This document shows positions 46,943 to 55,564 of a stretch of 64,000 nt of DNA, piece after piece; within the stretch, counting starts at the first letter, position 1; each line of letters starts with the position of its first letter. The stretch comes from GYS-P2D sp964414425 (GTDB lineage Bacteria; Bacteroidota; Bacteroidia; Chitinophagales; Saprospiraceae). The notes under the pieces are model-generated. The model made no database searches, was not told where the DNA came from, and worked only from the letters and a program-made list of their open reading frames with translations. Location of the stretch: contig CAYPWL010000017.1 of the NCBI GenBank assembly GCA_964414425.1, positions 1 to 64,000 of the forward strand, given 5' to 3'. The translations under genes and the position numbers were made by a program.

Positions 46943-47928
46943 TGCATTCGATTTAAAACATTTTTTACAATTAAGTCAATACCACGCCTGACTATTGGCT
47001 CACCTGTTAACTGTGCGATCTGTGGCAGGCCACCTATACTGGTCGTATTAATCTCGGACAACACACGCTTGCCATCATCCCCGACTAATGTATCTACACC
47101 ATACATCACGACTCCATTGGAGCTGAGCATTGGATCGATAGACTGTATGATTTCTATTTCCTCGGGTGCCACCTCGGTATAGTGAGAGCTCCCTCCCATA
47201 GCTACGTTACAGATCCAAGATTGCTCTGCAGGAAGACGGAGTGATGCACCCATAACCTGACCATCGATAACGATTATACGTTTATCACCTTGTCTTACAT
47301 TCTTAAGATACCGTACAGCAAGATAAGTTATCGGTTGTCTCTCATATTGAACAGCGAAATCCTGTAAAGTCATCTTGTGAGTTCCACTTGACACATTATC
47401 TCCATCGATTTTCACAATGCCCTTACCTCCATATTCTCTCAATGGCTTGAGTACAATAGGAAACTCTCGACTCGCACTTTCGATCTCCTCAAGCGACCGG
47501 CATAATTGCATCGGTGGACATACATCACTAAAGTTTAATAGAAAAGCCTTACTGCCCGTCTCATAGATGGACAAGGGACTATTAATGACGACTTGATCGA
47601 TAAAAGCCCGATCCAGAAACTTGAGAAAACGCTCACTCAACGGTGGAGGCATCCGTAACCAAACGAAATCATACTGTGCTATATCCGCAATCTGTCTATC
47701 ATGATCCAAAGGATGATGAACTCTATCGTAAGCTAAGTCCTCATCGATGGTAGTCACCCAAAGGCTCGAGTACATATCAGCGTTAAAGAAGTCTTCGTTT
47801 TCAACGGACTTACGACTTGCTATATCGACCTGAGCAACTGCTCCATGTCGTAATAACTCTACCGCCAAACTATACAATGAATTCTCGGCGGAGTGTGATG
47901 TGTGATCAGTCAGTATAAGGACCTTCAT
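46939..47928 (-). CDS. Glutathione synthetase (GshB)-like ATP-grasp ligase
   Basis: A 329-residue ATP-grasp enzyme. WLRMPPPLSERFLKFLD resembles the GshB region MRxDPP. FPIVLKPLREYGGKGIVKI (about 153-171) is the nucleotide-binding lysine and glycine-rich loop. NVRQGDKRIIVIDGQVMGAS (about 208-227) with NVAMGGSSHYTEV is the GshB signature, and VLSEINTTSIGGLPQI (about 290) supplies the Mg2+-binding E and N. GshB joins gamma-Glu-Cys to glycine, but the neighbours (another ATP-grasp enzyme and an aspartoacylase-like hydrolase, no classical GshA) suggest a different peptide or amino-acid substrate. It overlaps the amidohydrolase gene by 4 bp and follows the other ligase by 12 bp. Confidence 0.8.
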   Translation of the reverse strand: MKVLILTDHTSHSAENSLYSLAVELLRHGAVAQVDIASRKSVENEDFFNADMYSSLWVTTIDEDLAYDRVHHPLDHDRQIADIAQYDFVWLRMPPPLSERFLKFLDRAFIDQVVINSPLSIYETGSKAFLLNFSDVCPPMQLCRSLEEIESASREFPIVLKPLREYGGKGIVKIDGDNVSSGTHKMTLQDFAVQYERQPITYLAVRYLKNVRQGDKRIIVIDGQVMGASLRLPAEQSWICNVAMGGSSHYTEVAPEEIEIIQSIDPMLSSNGVVMYGVDTLVGDDGKRVLSEINTTSIGGLPQIAQLTGEPIVRRGIDLIVKNVLNRMQ

Positions 47929-47940
47929 AATGTTACCGTG

Positions 47941-49377
47941 CTAATTGATCAATATCTCGTCTAACAAGCTCTGATCGTCATTCAAGCTCTTGAAAAGCTT
48001 CATCCGAAACTTACCTTGTTTATTGACGAGCGTGATCGCCATCTTATCTATTGCCACCATAGACAATACCGTCTGGATATAAGCCTCTATCAGGTCATCT
48101 AAACCCACACCAAGCTTATTAAAATCTCGTCTATCCATCAATACCAACCTATTGGTATCACTGCTCCAGGTGCCATCATCATTCTTGATCGAGAGGTTAG
48201 TCCCGAGCATTGACCAACTATCTGTGCCACTCTCAATCTGATTGACCAGAGGTTTAGCGGCTCTGCGAGCATAGGTGCACAGGGGTTTAATACCGTGCTC
48301 GGTAGAACTAACCATCATCCTTATATCTGCCACAAAGGTTTGATTTTTGTTGTCGGGGATCGTACCGACATGATATAGCTTACCTGACGAGGTAGTACTA
48401 CTCCAATCCGAATTGCCAATCAAACTCTGAACGATAAAGAGGTCATAATCAAACTCCATCTCCATAAAATCCTCAAGCTCCTTTTCGGTAACGATCGTGT
48501 ACACCCCTTGACCAGCATTGCTATACGGCACCTTGATGACGGCATGACCTCCCATCTTTCTGACCCATAGTGGAATCTCATTTTTACTGACATCCCATAT
48601 CGTCTCAGGAATATTGATTTTCAATCCATACTCTTGTATCTCCGCATTGAATATGTCATAGGCTTTGGCCGCTACCATTTTATTCCTACCACCAGCAAGG
48701 CAAGCTATCGTAGGATTCAGGATCCTTGTCTTAGCATTTACGGGTATTCTATTCCAGGGTTTTTGAGTAACATATCTAAAAGCAGCTCTAATTGGAATCC
48801 AGTCATCCTCGTCCAATACATGTAGAACCCCATCGATAAACTTAGCGGAGGGATCCTGGTCATCTGTATAGAAGCTAACATAATACACAGGCTCTTGCAT
48901 CACATCAGCGATCACTTCTGCATATCCAGATACCTCCATGGGGTTCTTGTCATAGAGCACAGCTAAGCCGCCTTTGATCTTGTTACGTAGATTTTTGAGA
49001 TATGGCTTAAAGGTTCGTTCGACCATCAACCTGTAACTGCCCTGCTCTTGATTATCATCAACGAGAGGCATAGATTTTTGTCCAGAGGGGCAAGAGTTGT
49101 TCTCAATCACTACCATCTGCCTCTTACCTGATGCCGAGGTTACATTGAGTAGGTCCGCCCCACCCCATAAGAAGTACCGCGCTTTATGATTTAGTATCTC
49201 ACGCAGTTTATCTTTGTTAACTACTGGGTGCATATGACAATATCTGGTAATCACCCGTTCTTGATCTAAATTCAAAAAGAAATTAATCATGGGATGAATC
49301 GTCGCATTCAGTGCTTTGGGGTACCAGTGATTATTAGGATCAAATTGATCCGGATAGATAAGCTTTTTCTTAGTCAC
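47941..49377 (-). CDS. Divergent ATP-grasp ligase of unknown substrate
   Basis: A 478-residue cytoplasmic protein. The C-terminal half carries ATP-grasp features: GGHAVIKVPYSNAGQGVYTI (about 278-297, lysine plus glycine-rich loop), DLFIVQSLIGNSDWSS (about 318) and FVADIRMMVSSTEHG (about 350, an R in the position of the conserved DxR). The N-terminal part (NNSCPSGQKSMPL, about 95-107) is not recognised. It heads a three-gene run with a GshB-like ligase and an aspartoacylase-like hydrolase. By analogy it forms an amide bond with ATP; the acid and amine partners are unknown. It is not a standard glutamate-cysteine ligase. Confidence 0.65.
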   Translation of the reverse strand: MTKKKLIYPDQFDPNNHWYPKALNATIHPMINFFLNLDQERVITRYCHMHPVVNKDKLREILNHKARYFLWGGADLLNVTSASGKRQMVVIENNSCPSGQKSMPLVDDNQEQGSYRLMVERTFKPYLKNLRNKIKGGLAVLYDKNPMEVSGYAEVIADVMQEPVYYVSFYTDDQDPSAKFIDGVLHVLDEDDWIPIRAAFRYVTQKPWNRIPVNAKTRILNPTIACLAGGRNKMVAAKAYDIFNAEIQEYGLKINIPETIWDVSKNEIPLWVRKMGGHAVIKVPYSNAGQGVYTIVTEKELEDFMEMEFDYDLFIVQSLIGNSDWSSTTSSGKLYHVGTIPDNKNQTFVADIRMMVSSTEHGIKPLCTYARRAAKPLVNQIESGTDSWSMLGTNLSIKNDDGTWSSDTNRLVLMDRRDFNKLGVGLDDLIEAYIQTVLSMVAIDKMAITLVNKQGKFRMKLFKSLNDDQSLLDEILIN

Positions 49378-50003
49378 GTTTTTTTTAGTTTTTATGTAAA
49401 AGCAGCTTTAAGACGATCGATATAGGTGAAAGATTGCTCGTTAAAACAAAAATATTTTTCAAGCATTATCAACGCACCCGAAATCAACCCAACTTACTGA
49501 TTACGTGTATATTATACATATATAAAATGTAACTCAACTATAATGTAATCAAGCTATTGAAGACTTCCATTAATTGCCTTATCTCGACACATAGGTACGT
49601 CGCTCTTACGATCATTAGATTGCACGTTGATTTATGACAACAACTCCAACTTGCTTAGGTCTACACTGCCTGAAATGTTAAGCTAAGAGTCAGTCGGTCT
49701 CACTTCCCTTGACTACTATAACCCATAGTCAATACTATCTATCTTGTGGTGGCTTTTCGGAGTGCTCATGTAACTACTTGATATGCCTTCGACTACTTAT
49801 GTAATATCCTCCGTTACATACAGCGTAGCCCTTTTCTTACAGGCTCGGTCAAAATCTTGCAAAAACCTTTCTCAACAGCGGATATACTACCTATTATGCT
49901 GGCCTAATAGGTGTACTGGCTTGATTTTTTGTCCTAACTTGGCACACTCGGGGACACTATACACAATCGTCAACAGCATACAAGAGATATTGATCTATCA
50001 TTT
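49378..50003. other. Divergent promoter region between the ATP-grasp module and the histidine kinase gene
   Basis: No gene is supported. It must hold promoters in both directions. A 7-bp inverted repeat TTGACTA/TAGTCAA (49709-49732, 10-nt loop) is the only clear symmetric element and could be an operator or attenuator. A 74-codon frame at 49783 looks like chance. Confidence 0.4.
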
Positions 50004-53000
50004 ATGAGTAACCTTAGACCAGGCGTTTTTCTTCAGCTCCTGATTTATTTAGTGATTAGCATACCCGCGTCCTACAGCCAAATCGGAAAAAACATAAGAT
50101 TTGACAATCTAAGTAAACTGGATGGGATCCCTCATAATTCTATCAATAGCATAATACAAGACGATTTAGGATTTATATGGATAGGCACCAATGATGGACT
50201 ATGCAGATATCAAGGTTCTAATGATGTCAGCGTCTATCGAGTTAATGCTCCTGAGATTCAAGGAGGATTAGAGTCAAATGCAATAAGGACACTGTTTAAA
50301 GATCATGCGGGAAATCTCTGGATTGGGACTCGCTTGGGAGGATTGACTAAGTTTGATCAATCCAATCAAAGTTGGACAACATTTCGACACGATCCCAATG
50401 ATGCCAATAGTATAAGTAGTGACGAGATATTATCAATTGCCGAAGACAACGATGGTAGGATATGGATTGGCACTGAGGATGGGCTTAATGCATATGATCC
50501 ATCTTCTGGTGTTTTCACCCGATTTCAGGCGGATCTCAACAATCCCAAAGCATTGCAAGCCAAAGCCATATTAACGATCTATGTGGATCACAAAGGCTGG
50601 ATGTGGACTGGCACATGGGATGGAGGACTTAGCCTTCTTATACACTCGGATTCTGGGAAGCTAAGTGATATTGAATTCAAGACATTTGAGCTTGATAATA
50701 TCAAAGAAACCCGACGTGTCTGGGACATCTATCAGTCTAACAACCATCACTATTGGCTATCAACGGCAGGCGGTGGACTTTTGCTTATGGCCCTACCAGA
50801 CAACGCTAATAATACTTCACATAGCACAGACTGGACTCCCATCACACAACGGTTTAGTAAAGAGAGCGACTCCACGGGCTTGACGCATGACGATATAAAG
50901 GAGGTAGTCCAAGATCGAAATCAGAACCTTTGGGTAGCGACTACTCAAGGGCTAAATGTTATCCCCGCTGAAGACATAAAAAACATTACTGAAGAAGATA
51001 TATTCCAGAATGCAGTAGACCTAAGTTTCACACAATACTACTTTGATCCTGCTAATCCGAGTTCAATTATCAATAATAATTTCAGAGCTCTTTATGAAGA
51101 CTTTCAGGGAATCATCTGGGCTGGAACCAGTGCCGGCATCAGCCAATATAACTGGTCTAACCATCAAATTGACGTGGATGACCTGTCTCAAGATATTACC
51201 CAAAGTTTTGTTTCTCAAAATTTCTATATAAACCCTAAAGGCATCGCATGGATAGCAAACGGTGAAAGAGGACTATTAAAATATGATTTGGAGAATAAAA
51301 AAATTCTTAGCTCTCCAGATTTCGCCCGTACATATGACTTTGTCAATTGCTTGTACAGCCCTGATGATCGGCACCTCTACATAAGCCACACAGCCGGTAT
51401 CACCAAACTCGATCTACGGACTAATAAAACTAAGGTCTTCAACATATTTAATGAATCGATACCATACTCATTCGTCCGTTCATTATATCGAGACAATTCT
51501 AATCGGATCTGGGTAGGTAGTGAAAATGGGTTAATCATTGTTGATGAGTCGTCGGGGGTATCTCAGCGATATGTAAGCAATATCAATAACAACAAGTCTA
51601 TAAGCGACAATTCTATTAAACAAATCCTTCGGGACAGTCGTGGAGATATTTGGTTGGCGACTTTTCAAGGCTTGAATAAAGTCCAAATTTTAGAGGATGG
51701 CACCTTGGAGTTTATTCACTTGAAGCATGACCCCCAACAACCAGAAAACAGCATTCCTTCCAATCGGATTTTTTGTATGGTGGAGCATGACAAAATCTTA
51801 TATCTCGCCAGCGACATTGGTTTATCGAGTTATAATACAGAGCAAGGGACATATGAAAACTACAGTAAAGATGGCTCCAAGTATAGTTTTCATAGTATAG
51901 AGGTATGCGCAGATGGCAATATATGGGGTGGCACCACTGACGGTATTGTTAAGTTTGATACTCAATCCAAGTCATTTAATGCCTATGACAAAAACGATGG
52001 ATTGGGTGATGTAGAATTCATCTATCGAGGCAGTCAAAATGATCGTCAGGGGAGATTATACTTCCTTGGTCACCGAGGGATTGCGCTTATAGACCCCACT
52101 ATGATTGTTAAAAATGAAAGGCCTCCTGATGTTTACATTACCGATCTTATAGTGTTAAATAAGAATGGACAATACATAGCTAATGTGCTAAGTAGTCAAG
52201 AAGTTACCCTCACACACGAGGATTACTATATCTCGATAGACTATGCAGCGATCAATTACAACAGATCTACAAAAAATGAATTCGCTTTCAAACTGGACGG
52301 ATTTGACGAACGCTGGAACTATCCCGACAAAAAGACGCCTGTGGTGTACACTAATTTGGACCATGGGACTTACACATTTCAGGTCAAAGCGGCTAATAAT
52401 GACGGCGTATGGAATGAGGAGGGCGCTCGTCTCACAATTATAAAGAAACCTGCATTTTGGGAGACGATTTGGTTTAGGGTTCTGAGTGTATTGATAGGAT
52501 TGATATTACTCTACCTTGCCATCACAGCTTATACTCACAATATAAAGCAGAGAAATAACGCCCTACAAAAATATAATGAAGACTTAAATAGTGAAGTCCT
52601 TCAACGGAGAAAAGTCGAGGAAGTATTGAAGCTACAGGAGCAGAACTTGAGAGAGTCCAATTCTAACTTAGAAAAGTCTAATAATGAACTCGAACGCTCT
52701 AATAAGGACCTCGAGCAATTTGCTTATATCGCCTCGCACGATCTACAAGAACCACTACGAGTGGTCGCTAATTTTATCGGCTTGCTAAAACATAGATATG
52801 CTAACGAACTCGATCAAGATGCACATGGATATATAGACTTTGCGACCAATGGTATATCCAGAATGTCCGCTCAGATAGAGAGTATTCTGACCTTTTCTAG
52901 AGTTATCCAAAACCAACATAATCTGTCATATGCGCATGTCGACGGATTGATTTCTACGGCTCTCCATGATCTCTCTCAGATCATAGAGGACAAGCAGGCG

Positions 53001-53396
53001 GAGGTGGTCGTTGACCCCATGCCTCAGATATATTGTGATTCCAATCTCATCCGGATGGTTTTTTACAATCTTATATTAAACGCCATAAAGTTTAACAAAA
53101 GCGATCATGCGAAGGTTAAGGTAGGTTATCATACAAATCAAGACGACGAGTTTTGGCATTTTACGGTGGCCGATAACGGGATCGGTATTGCTGAAGAACA
53201 TCTGGAAACTGTATTCCATATCTTTAAAAGGCTGCACAGTAAAAGCGATTATGAAGGCACTGGTATAGGTCTTGCTCTATGCCAAAAAATTATCCATCGT
53301 CATGACGGCGAAATATGGGTGGACTCCCAAGAAGGTGTCAGATCTACTTTTCATTTCACAATCAAGAAGCCTACTGACCTGCCATCTGAATCGTAG
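50004..53396 (+). CDS. Sensor histidine kinase with two-component-regulator propeller and Y_Y_Y domain
   Basis: A 1130-residue inner-membrane sensor. After a signal peptide (about 1-25) come many Reg_prop repeats with the form IWIGTNDGL, LWIGTRLGGL, IWIGTEDGLNAY (about 30-720), expected to make two seven-bladed propellers in the periplasm. A Y_Y_Y domain follows (about 735-815, FAFKLDGFDERW), then a transmembrane helix (about 823-843), a coiled coil (about 850-905) and a HisKA domain with His912 in ASHDLQEPLRVV. The HATPase domain has NLILNAIKFN, DNGIGI and GTGIGLALCQKI. Unlike the classical hybrid systems for glycans it lacks receiver and AraC domains, so it needs a separate response regulator, not seen nearby. 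Confidence 0.95.
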   Translation: MSNLRPGVFLQLLIYLVISIPASYSQIGKNIRFDNLSKLDGIPHNSINSIIQDDLGFIWIGTNDGLCRYQGSNDVSVYRVNAPEIQGGLESNAIRTLFKDHAGNLWIGTRLGGLTKFDQSNQSWTTFRHDPNDANSISSDEILSIAEDNDGRIWIGTEDGLNAYDPSSGVFTRFQADLNNPKALQAKAILTIYVDHKGWMWTGTWDGGLSLLIHSDSGKLSDIEFKTFELDNIKETRRVWDIYQSNNHHYWLSTAGGGLLLMALPDNANNTSHSTDWTPITQRFSKESDSTGLTHDDIKEVVQDRNQNLWVATTQGLNVIPAEDIKNITEEDIFQNAVDLSFTQYYFDPANPSSIINNNFRALYEDFQGIIWAGTSAGISQYNWSNHQIDVDDLSQDITQSFVSQNFYINPKGIAWIANGERGLLKYDLENKKILSSPDFARTYDFVNCLYSPDDRHLYISHTAGITKLDLRTNKTKVFNIFNESIPYSFVRSLYRDNSNRIWVGSENGLIIVDESSGVSQRYVSNINNNKSISDNSIKQILRDSRGDIWLATFQGLNKVQILEDGTLEFIHLKHDPQQPENSIPSNRIFCMVEHDKILYLASDIGLSSYNTEQGTYENYSKDGSKYSFHSIEVCADGNIWGGTTDGIVKFDTQSKSFNAYDKNDGLGDVEFIYRGSQNDRQGRLYFLGHRGIALIDPTMIVKNERPPDVYITDLIVLNKNGQYIANVLSSQEVTLTHEDYYISIDYAAINYNRSTKNEFAFKLDGFDERWNYPDKKTPVVYTNLDHGTYTFQVKAANNDGVWNEEGARLTIIKKPAFWETIWFRVLSVLIGLILLYLAITAYTHNIKQRNNALQKYNEDLNSEVLQRRKVEEVLKLQEQNLRESNSNLEKSNNELERSNKDLEQFAYIASHDLQEPLRVVANFIGLLKHRYANELDQDAHGYIDFATNGISRMSAQIESILTFSRVIQNQHNLSYAHVDGLISTALHDLSQIIEDKQAEVVVDPMPQIYCDSNLIRMVFYNLILNAIKFNKSDHAKVKVGYHTNQDDEFWHFTVADNGIGIAEEHLETVFHIFKRLHSKSDYEGTGIGLALCQKIIHRHDGEIWVDSQEGVRSTFHFTIKKPTDLPSES

Positions 53397-53519
53397 ACTT
53401 ACATAATTCATTATTACGGCAATAGCTGAGACGAGGAGCGCTCGATAAATCATGTGATGAATCGTAGCTTAGTGTTTTGGAGCTCTTGTCGTTGGTTTTC
53501 TTGGCGAGTTCTCAAGGTC

Positions 53520-53634
53520 GCTGAGAGGTGATTCCACCTTCAGCTGAAACATCTCATTCAGGCAAAAGTCTCCTGACCTCTTGCCGAAGTTTCGATCTGA
53601 TGTTTAGTAAAGTTTTTTTTACAGTTGTCTTATA
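53520..53634 (+). repeat. Structured repeat unit 1 with tail
   Basis: This unit can form two hairpins: GCTGA-[G]-AGGTG-attc-CACCT-TCAGC (53520-53544) and GGCAA...TTGCC (53561-53585, with one A-C mismatch). It continues through a tail containing CGATCTGATGTTTAGTAAAG and a T run. It differs from unit 4 by four substitutions and the length of the T run over about 113 bp. Confidence 0.85.
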
Positions 53635-53733
53635 GTTACGGGCACCCTTAACCAAAGTAATTGTAGTTAAAACAGAGAACTCCCGACCTTATGGTGCCGG
53701 TTTATGTATATTTCTATTGGAAGTTTTCCAAAA

Positions 53734-53805
53734 GCCGCGGAGAGGTGGGGACACCTTCAGCTGAAGAATACATTTAAGCAAAGGTCTCCCGACCTCTTGC
53801 CGAAG
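53734..53805 (+). repeat. Structured repeat unit 2
   Basis: A copy without the tail: first hairpin GCGGA-[G]-AGGTG-ggga-CACCT-TCAGC (53737-53761) and second hairpin AGCAA-AGGTC-tccc-GACCT-[C]-TTGCC (53777-53801). It keeps the bulged bases and the stem sequences while the loop has changed completely. A more degenerate unit probably lies at 53635-53699. Confidence 0.75.
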
Positions 53806-53880
53806 TCGTTGAGAGGTAATACCACCTTCAACAAAGTACTGGATGTTGAAGTAGATATCCTCCTGACTCTTTGGCGTTGG
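53806..53880 (+). repeat. Structured repeat unit 3 with compensatory change
   Basis: The first hairpin reads GTTGA-[G]-AGGT-aatacc-ACCT-TCAAC (53808-53832). Relative to units 1 and 4 the C-G pair of the outer stem is replaced by T-A on both sides, which supports selection for the fold. The second half is strongly diverged but ends with a recognisable CTCCTGACTCTTTGGCG. Confidence 0.65.
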
Positions 53881-53913
53881 TCATTGCGGTCTCTAATTGA
53901 AGTTTCTCTAAGA

Positions 53914-54029
53914 GCCGCTGAGAGGTGATTCCACCTCCAGCTGAAATATCTCATTCAGGCAAAGGTCTCCCGACCTCTTGCCGAAGTTTCGATCTGATGT
54001 TTAGTAAAGTTTTTTACAGTTGTCTTATA
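53914..54029 (+). repeat. Structured repeat unit 4 with tail
   Basis: The best-preserved copy. The second hairpin GGCAA-AGGTC-tccc-GACCT-[C]-TTGCC (53958-53982) is perfect apart from the bulged C; the first (53917-53941) has one A-C mismatch. The tail matches that of unit 1, so the two form a direct repeat 397 bp apart. Confidence 0.85.
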
Positions 54030-54391
54030 TATGCACTTTCTTAGTGACGTCTATTTGGTTTTGATATAAAAGGCGCTTTTAAATGAGCCGTATAGCTTAA
54101 AAGATGCTCGATAGAAAGAAACTATTTTTCGCGAGTACTCAACTCACCATCATTCGATGTGACTGTCTGATCAGTGGACTACTATACATTGAGGAAAGCG
54201 CATTAACTATAGAGCAATCAAACTATTCATACCACATCACAATATATCCCACCTCTCTAAACTCTTCATCTCCATACAATTGATCGCATATGTCAATTAC
54301 CACCAGAGTCAATGGTCTCCATTAGTGAGCAAAACTCTACTTTTAAGCATGCTCCGTCTTGCGGAATATAAATCAACTAAGAAAGGTCTTT

Positions 54392-55428
54392 ATGCCCGTC
54401 AGACAGTTTAATAGATCTCTTTTCGTATTCTATATCATCGGGTTACTGCTCGTATCAGGTACAAACCAGGCTCACGGCCAAGCTGAATCCTCTGTACAGA
54501 TATGGTCGAATGAGTCTTATCCGGATTCAATTAGATTTGAGGCATTCAACCGGTTTTATACTGATCACATCCATGCCCAACCCTCCGCCATTCTTGAGCG
54601 GGTGGATGCTCATTACAGTTTGGCAAAAGAGTCAAAAAATCCATCAGAAATCGCAAATGCTATAAGGTTCATGCACTCAAGGCGGTCGGCAGGTATGATG
54701 ATGCACTGAGAGAATTAGAATCACTAATTGAACTTCGGACAGACCAGCAAGACACTATCGGCCTTGCAAATGATTACGCTCTGTCCGGCGTCATATATCA
54801 TTACCAAAGTAAATATCTAAATGCGGTCACCAGCTTAACTGAGAGCCTCAAGTTATATGAAGCAAAGAGTTACGAACAAGGACAAGCGAGGGTATACAAT
54901 TCTTTGGCTGCGGTTCATGCTGAAATCAAAAACTATGATTTGGCCATGGAGTATTATGACCAGGGAGCTGCATTAGCACAACGGCTTAATCAGACCAAAT
55001 TACTTCATATCATACTCCTCAATGTGGGTTTCATCGAATATGATAAAAAGAAGTATCTCCAAGCTACCTCCAATGCGCATATAGCTAAAAGACATTTCTC
55101 GGATAGCAATAATCAAGTAGGTCTTGCGGACTGTTATTATCTGTTGGCACAGTCTCATCAGGCACTTGGTCATTTAGATTCGGCGTAATACTATGTCACA
55201 AAAGCTGTGGATACAAATCTTGGGATTGGAAATAAAGGCCAAATAATACCGAGCATGCTGCTACTGGCAGAAATCCTGTCAACAGATGACACGGTCGAAG
55301 CCGCTAAGGTCGTAGAAGAAATACTACCCACCATAGACAACTCATACGGATCGTTGATAATGAAGGCGATTAAACTGTCAAATATGACTTCTAACATTGT
55401 TGAAAAGGATCCCGCCTCTCAGTATTGA
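54392..55428 (+). pseudogene. Secreted TPR-repeat protein gene, broken by a frameshift and a stop codon
   Basis: The ATG at 54392 gives a signal peptide (SLFVFYIIGLLLVSGTNQAHGQ). At about 54664 one base is missing: reading shifts from ANAI to KVHALKAVGRYDDALREL only if an extra A is added. The restored frame encodes TPR units (SGVIYHYQSKYLNAVTSLTES, NSLAAVHAEIKNYDLAMEYY and similar) until TAA at 55186. It then continues in the same frame (YYVTKAVDTNLGIG) to TGA at 55428. Two independent lesions argue for a true pseudogene. Related TPR proteins of Bacteroidota usually continue into a transmembrane helix and a kinase or LuxR-type domain, absent here, so the 3' end is probably also lost. Confidence 0.85.
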
Positions 55429-55429
55429 G

Positions 55430-55564
55430 TTAGGCTTTTTTATACGCCCACTCTTTTAGATTTTTAATTACTCCGGCATTAGTGCCTAAGAAGTACTTAA
55501 TGCCCAGAATATAGCCATATTCAGCTTCACGCTTAACCGTGAAAATCCACACTTTCACAAGCAT
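55430..55564 (-). pseudogene. Small remnant of an unknown gene
   Basis: A 44-codon minus-strand frame, read from an ATG at 55564, encodes VKVWIFTVKREAEYGYILGI then KYFLGTNAGVIKNLKEW. It has a natural protein look, and VWIFTV...LGI...TN loosely recalls the C-terminal strand and loop of glycerophosphodiester phosphodiesterases. Upstream the frame is closed at about 55574, so this would be the last part of a lost gene. It converges on the broken TPR gene (2-bp gap). Low certainty. Confidence 0.35.

Larger units (their letters stand above)
53397..54391. other. Non-coding stretch between the kinase gene and the broken TPR gene
   Basis: About 1 kb without a gene. 53397-53515 may contain another worn repeat start (CTCTTGTCGTTGG at about 53483). 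53520-54029 is the tandem array of structured units. 54030-54391 shows nothing recognisable and should include the promoter of the TPR gene if one survives. Confidence 0.6.

Noticed and set aside
46939..47928. Plain glutathione synthetase (gshB) call
   Set aside because: GshB motifs are present, but no GshA is adjacent and the operon partners are a second ATP-grasp enzyme and an amidohydrolase, so I keep the substrate open.
49783..50007. 74-codon frame before the kinase gene
   Set aside because: It overlaps the kinase start and the expected promoter, and no family pattern is visible.
53520..54029. CRISPR array or integron attC cassette array
   Set aside because: The spacing is not repeat-spacer-like, repeats are about 70 bp and diverged, no cas or integrase gene is present, there are no cassette ORFs, and the attC core sites (GTTRRRY/RYYYAAC) are not kept in all units.
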